A stretch of DNA of 14,156 nt from an uncultured Pseudogracilibacillus sp. (GTDB taxonomy: Bacteria; Bacillota; Bacilli; Bacillales; Amphibacillaceae). This document shows, one piece after another, positions 1 to 6,585 of the stretch. Made by a program: the position numbers and the translations under genes. Position 1 is the stretch's first letter, and each line of letters starts with the position of its first letter. The stretch spans positions 1 through 14,156 of the forward strand of contig CALJVC010000073.1 of assembly GCA_937974845.1 (NCBI GenBank). The letters are read 5' to 3'. The notes beneath the pieces were generated by a model. That model had not been told where the DNA came from. It made no database searches and saw only the letters and a list, made by a program, of their open reading frames with translations.

Positions 1-53
1 AGCGCCGATGGTAGTCGAGGCTTAGCCTCCGCAAGAGTAGGTCGTTGCCAGAT
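1..53 (+). rRNA. rrf: 5S ribosomal RNA, 3' end (partial)
   Basis: The window opens inside a 5S rRNA gene. The segment starting AGCGCCGATGGTAGT and continuing through GAGAGTAGG-like and GTCGTTGCCAG sequence matches the 3' third of Bacillales 5S rRNA from memory. The exact 3' end is uncertain by a few bases. It is followed at once by an intrinsic terminator, as expected for the end of an rRNA operon. In B. subtilis an rRNA operon also sits just upstream of ctsR, so the context supports the call. Confidence 0.9.
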
Positions 54-57
54 TAGT

Positions 58-96
58 AAAAAGACTAGTACACATGCGTACTAGTCTTTTTTGTTT
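58..96 (+). terminator. Intrinsic terminator of the rRNA operon
   Basis: A perfect 14-base-pair stem (58-71 with 78-91, core GACTAGTAC / GTACTAGTC) closes a six-base loop ACATGC, and its 3' arm runs into TTTTTTGTTTT. This is a strong rho-independent terminator placed directly after the 5S rRNA end. Confidence 0.93.
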
Positions 97-318
97 TAAC
101 TTATTATGTAACAAGCTCAATTAATGTTCAAATGTCGTAATCTGTTGTAAAAACTAGAATAAAAAATACATAATATTCGGTTTGTAAAAAGATCAGATAA
201 TTTAAATAGGGTTGAAAAAATTGTCGAAAGGTAAACAGATGTTAGCCAGCCTTTTTTTGGTTATAATGAAGGAGGAAGAAGCTTGTTAAGAGCCTATGAA
301 AAGGCCTTTACATAGTGG
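97..318. other. Intergenic region before ctsR, no convincing gene
   Basis: This AT-rich stretch lies between the rRNA terminator and the ctsR promoter. I see no ORF of useful length on either strand. It holds a possible weak promoter (TTGTAA 145-150, 18-base spacer, CATAAT 169-174), a match to the Spo0A-box core TGTCGAA at 222-228, an isolated TATAAT at 262-267, and a strong Shine-Dalgarno GGAGG at 271-275 placed seven bases before a ten-codon TTG-started reading frame (283-315). None of these is secure. Confidence 0.4.
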
Positions 319-347
319 TTTACATGTTAGTTCTTTTTACGTATAAT
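319..347 (+). promoter_or_regulatory. Sigma-A promoter of the ctsR-mcsA-mcsB-clpC operon
   Basis: TTTACA (319-324) and TATAAT (342-347) are separated by 17 bases, close to the vegetative sigma-A consensus. The predicted start is near 353-356, inside the CtsR operator. A second TATAAT at 353-358 lacks a comparable -35. I did not find a clear sigma-B promoter, although the B. subtilis operon has one. Confidence 0.85.
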
Positions 348-355
348 AAAAGTAT

Positions 356-372
356 AATCAAATATAGTCAAA
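356..372 (+). promoter_or_regulatory. CtsR operator (tandem heptad repeat)
   Basis: AATCAAATATAGTCAAA fits the known CtsR consensus of two direct heptads RGTCAAA separated by NAN: first heptad AATCAAA (one mismatch), spacer TAT, second heptad AGTCAAA (perfect). It overlaps the predicted transcription start of the TTTACA/TATAAT promoter, so bound CtsR would block initiation. A further overlapping AGTCAAG follows at 372-378 but is out of register. Together with the ctsR gene just downstream this indicates classic autoregulated class III heat-shock control. Confidence 0.85.
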
Positions 373-415
373 GTCAAGGGATGGTTATCGAAATCAATAA
401 AGAGAGGTGGGAGCA

Positions 416-886
416 ATGGGTAAAAATATTACGGATATTATTGAACGATACTTGAAGGATGTTTTATCGGCACAAGAAGATAAAGTAATTGAAATTAAAC
501 GGAATGAAATTGCCGATCAATTCCAATGTGTTCCTTCCCAAATTAATTATGTCATTAACACACGCTTTACTATGGAAAAAGGTTATATGATTGAAAGTAA
601 ACGTGGCGGTGGTGGCTATATTCGCATTTCTCGAATTCAACATCAAGACGGTTATGAACTTATTGAATATCTTTTAGATCTAGTAGAAGAAAGAATGTCT
701 CAACAGGCTGCCGAGCATATTATCGAGCGTTTGTATGAGAAAGAAGTCATCACGAAGCGAGAAAAAAAGTTGATGTTGGTAGCTATCGATCGTGAAACAT
801 TGGCTGTAGCACTTCCTGAACGTGATCAATTGCGTTCACGTATATTAAAACAAATGTTAAATACATTGAAATATAAAGAGCGATAG
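416..886 (+). CDS. ctsR: Transcriptional repressor CtsR (class III heat shock)
   Basis: CtsR is a dimeric winged-helix repressor of clp and related stress genes that releases DNA on heat or disulfide stress and is then handed to McsB/ClpCP. The 156-residue product (family about 150-155) starts MGKNITDIIERYLK and contains the DNA-binding segment FQCVPSQINYVINTRF (about 36-51) and the glycine-rich wing tip KRGGGGYIRI (62-71), which in the family senses temperature and includes a phosphorylatable arginine (R63 here). The ATG at 416 was chosen because AGAGAGGTGG (401-410) is its ribosome-binding site; an in-frame GTG at 407 lies inside that site and would add three residues absent from homologues. 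It is the first gene of the operon, and its TAG stop is embedded in the TAGGAGG that serves mcsA. Confidence 0.97.
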   Translation: MGKNITDIIERYLKDVLSAQEDKVIEIKRNEIADQFQCVPSQINYVINTRFTMEKGYMIESKRGGGGYIRISRIQHQDGYELIEYLLDLVEERMSQQAAEHIIERLYEKEVITKREKKLMLVAIDRETLAVALPERDQLRSRILKQMLNTLKYKER

Positions 887-897
887 GAGGAAGCTAA

Positions 898-1452
898 GTG
901 TTATGCTCAGAATGTGGAAAGCGACCTGCGACGGTTCACTACACGCAAATTATTAATGGAGAAAAGACTGAAATTCACGTATGCGATATATGTGCCCAAA
1001 AAGAAGGCTATAGTTATATTAAGACCAGCGAGGAACCCTTCAGTTTACATGAGTTATTAACGGGAATCTTCAATGTTTCTTCCCAACCAAAGACAGGTAC
1101 CTCCGACAGTTTTTCCACAGACCGTTTCTTTGAACAGTTTACCGATGTAAAATGTGAGAAGTGTCAATTATCGTTTTCCGAATTTCAGCGGATTGGTAAG
1201 TTTGGATGCGCTAATTGCTATGAAAGCTTTAAGCCCCGTTTACATTCGGTCATTCGCCGGGTCCATAGTGGAAATAGCCAACACCATGGAAAAATTCCGA
1301 AGCGTCAAGGTGGTAAGCTCCACTTGGAAAAGGAAATTAACCAATTGCGTGAATACTTGCAACAATTGGTCGAAGAAGAAAAGTTTGAAAAAGCGGCCCT
1401 CATTCGTGACCGCATTAAAGAATTAGAGGAGCATAAAAGGGGGTCCGAATAA
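898..1452 (+). CDS. mcsA: McsA, zinc-binding activator/adaptor of the McsB arginine kinase
   Basis: McsA activates McsB and helps deliver CtsR to ClpCP. The 184-residue protein has four CxxC pairs: C3/C6, C29/C32, C86/C89 and C104/C107, giving two treble zinc-binding regions, with the conserved segment IGKFGCANCYESF around 99-111 and HSGNSQHHGKIPKR before the C-terminal part. The last about 35 residues (LREYLQQLVEEEKFEKAALIRDRIK) form a UVR motif, the same helical hairpin that is found in the ClpC middle domain and UvrB. Translation starts at GTG (898) preceded by AGGAGG overlapping the ctsR stop. The stop codon abuts the mcsB start with no spacing, which suggests translational coupling and stoichiometric production of the two partners. 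Confidence 0.96.
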   Translation: MLCSECGKRPATVHYTQIINGEKTEIHVCDICAQKEGYSYIKTSEEPFSLHELLTGIFNVSSQPKTGTSDSFSTDRFFEQFTDVKCEKCQLSFSEFQRIGKFGCANCYESFKPRLHSVIRRVHSGNSQHHGKIPKRQGGKLHLEKEINQLREYLQQLVEEEKFEKAALIRDRIKELEEHKRGSE

Positions 1453-2508
1453 ATGAGTTTAGAACAGTTTATGAACGATGCTATCAGTCCTTGGATGCGA
1501 GAAGATGGACCGGAAAACGACATCGTCTTAAGTACCCGCATTCGTCTAGCCCGTAATTTTCGTGACGAGGTTTTCCCTACTTTTGCAGAGGATGATACGT
1601 TAGAAAAAGTAGCTTCATACATGAAAGAAAACTATGAGCACGCATCCTTTCAAGCCTATGAAGATTTATCCTATATCGATATCGACCGTTTAACACCTAT
1701 TGAAAAAAGGGTCTTAGTAGAAAAACATCTTATCAGTCCTAATTTAACAAGGGCGAGAAAGCCAGGGGTACTCCTTTCGAAAAGCGAACAGCTTTCAATC
1801 ATGGTCAATGAGGAAGATCACATCCGTATCCAATTGTATTTTCCAGGTTTTCAACCGAAGCGCGCTTTAGAAGATGCCTTTGAATTAGATGATTGGTTAG
1901 AAGAAAAAGTAGACTTTGCTTTTGACAAACATTTAGGCTATCTTACGAGTTGCCCTACGAATGTCGGAACAGGGATGAGGGCCTCTGTGATGGTTCATTT
2001 ACCGGCTTTAGTTATCACAAAAAGAATTAACCAGATGATCCCGGCAATTAACCAGTTCGGCTTTGTTGTACGGGGAATTTATGGAGAAGGCACTGAGGCT
2101 TTAGGTAATATCTTTCAAGTGTCGAATCAAATTACTTTAGGTAAATCGGAAGAGGATATTATTGTTGATTTAGAAAACGTGTTAATTCAGCTTATTGAAC
2201 AGGAGCGGGAAGCTCGCAACTATTTAATGCATCGGTCAGGTATAGAGTTAGAAAATCAAATCTTTCGTTCTTATGGAATTTTAAAATATGGAAGAATTAT
2301 TGAGTCTCAGGAAGCCGCAGGGAGAATTTCAAACGTTCGTTTAGGAATTGACTTAGGGATTATCGATGACGTATCCCAGTCGGTTCTATCTGAATTAATG
2401 GTTCTTACCCAACCGGGCTTTTTACAACATTACGCTGAAAAAGAACTGTCACCAAGGGAACGGGATATTTTACGGGCGACCTTAATTCGCGAACGATTAA
2501 CGATTTAA
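1453..2508 (+). CDS. mcsB: Protein arginine kinase McsB
   Basis: McsB phosphorylates arginine side chains of unfolded proteins and CtsR, marking them for ClpCP. It belongs to the phosphagen (guanidino) kinase fold but acts on proteins. Visible motifs are the nucleotide-binding STRIRLARN (27-35), the catalytic loop NEEDH (119-123), CPTNVGTG (167-174) with the kinase signature cysteine C167, and the McsB-specific RDxxRA phosphoarginine-sensing motif RDILRA (337-342). At 351 residues it is about 12 shorter at the C terminus than the B. subtilis protein as I recall it; the missing tail follows the last conserved motif, so activity should not be affected. A GGGGG ribosome-binding site lies within the end of mcsA. 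Confidence 0.97.
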   Translation: MSLEQFMNDAISPWMREDGPENDIVLSTRIRLARNFRDEVFPTFAEDDTLEKVASYMKENYEHASFQAYEDLSYIDIDRLTPIEKRVLVEKHLISPNLTRARKPGVLLSKSEQLSIMVNEEDHIRIQLYFPGFQPKRALEDAFELDDWLEEKVDFAFDKHLGYLTSCPTNVGTGMRASVMVHLPALVITKRINQMIPAINQFGFVVRGIYGEGTEALGNIFQVSNQITLGKSEEDIIVDLENVLIQLIEQEREARNYLMHRSGIELENQIFRSYGILKYGRIIESQEAAGRISNVRLGIDLGIIDDVSQSVLSELMVLTQPGFLQHYAEKELSPRERDILRATLIRERLTI

Positions 2509-2524
2509 TTAAGGAGGGTAATCA

Positions 2525-4948
2525 ATGATGTTTGGTAGGTTTACAGAAAGAGCACAGAAAGTATTGGCCTTGGCTCAACAAGAAGCTATTCGTTTAGGCC
2601 ATAGCAATATAGGAACCGAGCATATTTTATTAGGTTTGATTCGAGAAGGGGAAGGAATTGCTGCGAAGGCTCTGAAAGAATTAGGCTTAGAAAGTTCGCA
2701 GATTCAAAAAGAAGTTGAGAACTTAATCGGGACTGGTAACCAACCGATGAAGGCGATTCATTATACACCTAGGGCTAAAAAAGTCGTCGAGTTATCGCAA
2801 GATGAAGCCCGTAAATTAAATCACCCGTATGTTGGAACCGAACATATCTTGTTAGGTTTAATCCGGGAAGGGGAAGGTGTCGCCGCCCGGGTTCTTCATA
2901 ACTTAGATGTCAATTTAAACCGTGCAAGACAGCAAGTGATGAAATTACTCGGAACGAACGACGTACAATCATCCCATCAGGGGAGAGGCCAAGCGAACCA
3001 AGCAGCAACACCGACGCTCGATTCGTTAGCCCGGGATTTAACAAATAGTGCAAAGGAAGGCAAAGTAGATCCGGTAATTGGCCGAGATAAGGAAATCGAA
3101 CGGATTATACAAATTTTAAGTCGTCGGACGAAAAATAATCCGGTTCTTATTGGGGAACCTGGTGTCGGTAAGACGGCGGTCGTAGAAGGACTCGCCCATA
3201 AAATCATCAGCAATGAAGTGCCGGAAACTTTACGTGATAAGCGGGTAATGACATTAGATATGGGAACGGTAGTCGCCGGGACGAAATATCGCGGGGAATT
3301 CGAAGATCGTTTGAAAAAAGTGATGGATGAAATCCGCAACGCTGGAAATGTTATCTTATTCATCGACGAGTTACATACGTTAATTGGTGCAGGGGGTGCG
3401 GAGGGTGCCATCGATGCTTCGAATATTTTAAAGCCAGCCTTAGCCCGTGGGGAGCTTCAATGTGTCGGAGCGACGACGATCGATGAGTACCGGAAATATA
3501 TCGAGAAGGATGCTGCCCTTGAACGACGTTTTCAACCGATTCAAGTGGATGAACCGTCTATCGAAGAAACGATACAAATTTTACAAGGCCTTCGTGATCG
3601 CTACGAAGCCCATCATCGGGTAACGATTACGGATGAAGCAATTGAAGCTGCAGCGGAGCTTTCTCACCGGTATATTACAGATCGTTTCTTACCAGATAAG
3701 GCGATCGATTTAATCGACGAAGCTGGCTCCCGTGTCCGTTTACAATCCTATACCATTCCCCCTAACTTGAAAGAATTAGAAAAACAGTTAGAAGAAGCTA
3801 AGAAGGAAAAGGATTCCGCTGTATTAAGTCAGGAATTCGAAAAGGCTGCATCTTTGCGGGATAAGGAACAGAAGCTTCGTGAAGAAGTGGAAAGAACGAA
3901 AAACGAATGGAAAGCAAAACAGGGACAAGAGAATTTATCCGTTACAGCAGAGGATATTGAAAAAGTAGTCTCCGTGTGGACAGGAATCCCGGTAGTTCAA
4001 CTAACGAAGGGTGAAAGCGATCGTTTATTAAACTTAGAGAAAATTTTACACGATCGAATCATCGGTCAAGAAGAAGCGGTGCAAGCAGTAGCAAAAGCGA
4101 TTCGTCGAGCTCGAGCAGGCTTAAAGGATCCAAAGCGACCAATAGGTTCATTTATCTTTTTAGGTCCTACAGGAGTAGGAAAAACAGAATTAGCCCGGGC
4201 CTTAGCAGAGGCGATGTTTGCCGATGAAGATGCAATGATTCGAATCGATATGTCAGAGTATATGGAAAAACATGCAACTTCGCGTCTTGTTGGATCACCA
4301 CCAGGATATGTTGGACACGAAGAGGGTGGGCAGTTAACAGAGAAGGTCCGGAATAAGCCTTATTCGGTAGTGCTTCTCGATGAGATTGAAAAGGCTCATC
4401 CCGAAGTCTTTAATATCCTCCTACAGGTGCTAGAAGATGGCCGTCTCACGGATTCTAAGGGACGTCTTGTCGACTTCCGTAATACTGTGCTCATTATGAC
4501 TTCGAATGTCGGTGCGAGCGAGTTACAACGAAACCGCTATGTTGGCTTTAATTTAGGTGATGGGAACCAAGAACATGGTGAGATGAAATCGAAGGTAATG
4601 GAAGAATTAAAACGGACCTTCCGTCCAGAGTTTTTAAACCGAATTGACGAAACGATTGTCTTCCACTCTTTAGAGAAAAAACATATCCAAGAAATCGTTA
4701 AGCTAATGATTTCACAGGTGCAACAACGTTTAGAGGATCTCGATATTACGTTTTCTATTACGCCCCGGGCGGTAGAAAAAATTGCCGAGGAAGGCTTCGA
4801 TCCAGAATACGGTGCTCGTCCTCTCCGTCGAGCAATTCAGAAACATATCGAAGACTTGCTCTCAGAAGAACTTTTAAAAGGAACCGTGAAAAAGGGCGAA
4901 GAGGTTAAGATCGGTTTAAATAATAAAGGGGAATTTGTCATTTTATAA
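2525..4948 (+). CDS. clpC: AAA+ unfoldase ClpC (ATP-dependent Clp protease ATPase subunit)
   Basis: ClpC unfolds phosphoarginine-tagged and adaptor-delivered proteins and threads them into ClpP. The 807-residue protein shows two N-terminal Clp repeats (about 1-150), whose glutamates E32 and E106 (both in GTEHILLG) are the phosphoarginine-binding residues known in B. subtilis ClpC; AAA1 with Walker A GEPGVGKT (210-217) and Walker B FIDE (279-282); a middle coiled-coil domain with UVR-like sequence (about 412-470) for adaptor binding; and AAA2 with Walker A GPTGVGKT (547-554), Walker B LLDE (617-620) and RPEFLNRID (700-708). The ClpP-docking tripeptide VGF is at 673-675. AAGGAGGG (2511-2518) precedes two adjacent ATGs; the first (MMFGRF) matches the usual annotation. 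It is the last gene of the CtsR operon before a hairpin. Confidence 0.98.
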   Translation: MMFGRFTERAQKVLALAQQEAIRLGHSNIGTEHILLGLIREGEGIAAKALKELGLESSQIQKEVENLIGTGNQPMKAIHYTPRAKKVVELSQDEARKLNHPYVGTEHILLGLIREGEGVAARVLHNLDVNLNRARQQVMKLLGTNDVQSSHQGRGQANQAATPTLDSLARDLTNSAKEGKVDPVIGRDKEIERIIQILSRRTKNNPVLIGEPGVGKTAVVEGLAHKIISNEVPETLRDKRVMTLDMGTVVAGTKYRGEFEDRLKKVMDEIRNAGNVILFIDELHTLIGAGGAEGAIDASNILKPALARGELQCVGATTIDEYRKYIEKDAALERRFQPIQVDEPSIEETIQILQGLRDRYEAHHRVTITDEAIEAAAELSHRYITDRFLPDKAIDLIDEAGSRVRLQSYTIPPNLKELEKQLEEAKKEKDSAVLSQEFEKAASLRDKEQKLREEVERTKNEWKAKQGQENLSVTAEDIEKVVSVWTGIPVVQLTKGESDRLLNLEKILHDRIIGQEEAVQAVAKAIRRARAGLKDPKRPIGSFIFLGPTGVGKTELARALAEAMFADEDAMIRIDMSEYMEKHATSRLVGSPPGYVGHEEGGQLTEKVRNKPYSVVLLDEIEKAHPEVFNILLQVLEDGRLTDSKGRLVDFRNTVLIMTSNVGASELQRNRYVGFNLGDGNQEHGEMKSKVMEELKRTFRPEFLNRIDETIVFHSLEKKHIQEIVKLMISQVQQRLEDLDITFSITPRAVEKIAEEGFDPEYGARPLRRAIQKHIEDLLSEELLKGTVKKGEEVKIGLNNKGEFVIL

Positions 4949-4968
4949 GAAAGGTAGAGGTGTCGTAT

Positions 4969-4998
4969 AAGCTAGCGTGTAAGGCGCTAGCTTTCTTT
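4969..4998 (+). terminator. Hairpin between clpC and radA, probable attenuating terminator
   Basis: AAGCTAGCG (4969-4977) and CGCTAGCTT (4985-4993) form a perfect nine-base-pair stem with loop TGTAAGG, followed by the short, interrupted T tract TCTTT. It is likely to be a partial terminator that separates heat-shock-induced ctsR-clpC transcripts from radA. An alternative outer pairing GTATAAG (4965-4971) with CTTATAC (5004-5010) competes for the base of the stem. Confidence 0.6.
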
Positions 4999-5029
4999 GC
5001 CATCTTATACATTGTAAGGGGATGATTTT

Positions 5030-6394
5030 TTGGCGAAAAGAAAAACAATCTACGTATGTCAGGAGTGCGGCTATGAATCCCTTCGCTGGATGGGAAAATG
5101 CCCAAGTTGCCAATCATGGAACACTCTCGTAGAGGAATTGAAAACATCGGCGAAAGATCGAAGGAGCGCTACAGTTTCTACGACGACCGTAAAGCCGGTG
5201 AAAATAAGGGAAGTAAAGACGGAAAAGGGTAGTCGTTTACGGACAAAAATCGAAGAGTTCGATCGAGTGTTAGGTGGGGGAATTGTCCCGGGGTCCCTCG
5301 TACTAATCGGTGGAGACCCGGGTATCGGTAAGTCGACCTTACTTTTGCAAATATCATCAGAAATTGCAAAACAAGGTTCGGACGTTTTATATGTTTCGGG
5401 GGAGGAGTCACTCGAACAGACGAAACTACGTGCGGATCGTCTAGGGATCAATGAAGAAACTTTATATATTTTATCCGAAACTAATTTACATCCAATCAGT
5501 CATTATATCGAGACGTTAAAACCGGCCTTCGTCGTTATCGACTCCATTCAAACAATGTATAAGGAAGAGATTACAAGTGCTCCAGGTAGCGTTTCCCAGG
5601 TACGTGAATGTACGATGGATTTAATGAAACTTGCTAAGGAACATAGTATCCCGATATTCATCGTTGGCCACGTCACTAAGGAAGGAGCCATTGCGGGACC
5701 TCGTATGCTTGAACATATGGTGGACGTCGTTTTATATTTCGAGGGAGAAAGACATCATACTTATCGGATTGTTCGGGGTGTAAAAAACCGTTTCGGTAGT
5801 ACGAATGAGATGGGGATTTTCGAAATGAAGGAACAGGGCTTGACAGAAGTGCTCAATCCATCGGAAATTTTCCTTGAGGAACGTTCCCGAGGAGCTTCCG
5901 GTTCTACCGTCGTAGCGTCGATGGAGGGAACGAGGCCGGTCTTGGTAGAAATCCAAGCGCTCATTTCTCCGTCTAGTTTCGGGAATCCGCGACGAATGGC
6001 GACAGGAGTCGATGCGAATCGAGTGCCCTTATTAATGGCTGTTTTGGAAAAGCGGGTTGGCTTGATGTTGCAAAATCAGGATGCGTATATTAAGGTCGCC
6101 GGCGGAGTGAAATTGGATGAGCCAGCAATCGATTTAGCTATTGCTATAAGTATAGCGTCGAGTTTTCGCAACCAACCGACCAATCCGGAAGATATTTTTA
6201 TCGGTGAAGTAGGATTAACGGGGGAAATTAGAAGGGTATCCCGCATTGAACAAAGGGTACAAGAAGCGGCTAAATTGGGCTTTAAGCGAGTTATTTGCTC
6301 CCATAATAACCTCGATGGTTGGCAACCCCCGGCGGAGATCGAAGTAATTGGTGTGAAAACTGTCCATGAGGCCCTGCGCTATGCCCTAGAGTAA
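5030..6394 (+). CDS. radA: DNA repair protein RadA (Sms), branch-migration helicase
   Basis: RadA is a RecA-like hexameric ATPase that extends recombination intermediates during repair and transformation. The 454-residue product has the N-terminal C4 zinc finger (C10, C13, C24, C27), a RecA-like core with Walker A GDPGIGKS (95-102) and the RadA signature KNRFG (252-256), and a C-terminal Lon-protease-like domain in which the position of the Lon catalytic serine motif reads DEPAIDLA (363-370), so it is a scaffold and not a protease. The start is TTG at 5030 with AAGGGG (5016-5021) eight bases upstream; it gives the family N terminus MAKRKT, and the nearby ATG at 5022 is out of frame. In B. subtilis radA is followed directly by disA; here it is followed by a gap and yacL. 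Confidence 0.97.
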   Translation: MAKRKTIYVCQECGYESLRWMGKCPSCQSWNTLVEELKTSAKDRRSATVSTTTVKPVKIREVKTEKGSRLRTKIEEFDRVLGGGIVPGSLVLIGGDPGIGKSTLLLQISSEIAKQGSDVLYVSGEESLEQTKLRADRLGINEETLYILSETNLHPISHYIETLKPAFVVIDSIQTMYKEEITSAPGSVSQVRECTMDLMKLAKEHSIPIFIVGHVTKEGAIAGPRMLEHMVDVVLYFEGERHHTYRIVRGVKNRFGSTNEMGIFEMKEQGLTEVLNPSEIFLEERSRGASGSTVVASMEGTRPVLVEIQALISPSSFGNPRRMATGVDANRVPLLMAVLEKRVGLMLQNQDAYIKVAGGVKLDEPAIDLAIAISIASSFRNQPTNPEDIFIGEVGLTGEIRRVSRIEQRVQEAAKLGFKRVICSHNNLDGWQPPAEIEVIGVKTVHEALRYALE

Positions 6395-6427
6395 CGGTCG
6401 CTTTCCGATGACAAAGTTCGAAAGATA

Positions 6428-6461
6428 TTGACAAATAAAATCTTGTATGATAAGATTTTAT
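6428..6461 (+). promoter_or_regulatory. Candidate sigma-A promoter overlapped by a 10-bp inverted repeat
   Basis: TTGACA (6428-6433) and TAAGAT (6451-6456) are 17 bases apart, a near-consensus promoter. A perfect inverted repeat ATAAAATCTT (6435-6444) and AAGATTTTAT (6452-6461) with a seven-base centre GTATGAT spans the spacer and the -10. This is the geometry of a repressor operator, but I do not recognise the regulator. It lies after radA and would drive yacL. Confidence 0.6.
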
Positions 6462-6472
6462 ATTTTGCTTCG

Positions 6473-6518
6473 TTGACTCATCTATGCCCCTATGATATTA
6501 TTTTATTATATCAATAGG
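6473..6518 (+). promoter_or_regulatory. Second candidate promoter with overlapping dyad upstream of yacL
   Basis: TTGACT (6473-6478) and TATTAT (6496-6501) are 17 bases apart. A dyad CCTATGATAT (6489-6498) with ATATCAATAGG (6508-6518) pairs over ten positions with one bulged A and covers the -10 and the predicted start. Because the region is AT-rich the call is tentative. Confidence 0.4.
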
Positions 6519-6585
6519 CGAATCATACACGAACGGATTATATTGACAAAAATAGGACATAATAGGAAATAAGGAGGTGCATGCT

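Noticed and set aside
230..260. Hairpin plus T run (GGTAAAC...GTTAGCC, then seven T) as a terminator of a small RNA
   Set aside because: The stem has an internal mismatch and a G-U pair and is too weak; no secure promoter for such an RNA is visible.
1154..1426. 90-codon alternative-frame reading within mcsA
   Set aside because: It lies wholly inside mcsA, whose zinc-finger and UVR motifs are clearly the coding frame.
2977..3411. 144-codon minus-strand reading frame inside clpC
   Set aside because: It is antisense to the highly conserved AAA1 domain, has no promoter or ribosome-binding site, and its composition reflects the codon pattern of clpC. The other antisense frames in mcsA, radA, gltX and cysS were rejected for the same reason.
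6543..6572. TTGACA just ahead of yacL as a promoter
   Set aside because: The hexamer is perfect, but no acceptable -10 lies 16-18 bases downstream; the nearest (CATAAT at 6558-6563) is only nine bases away.
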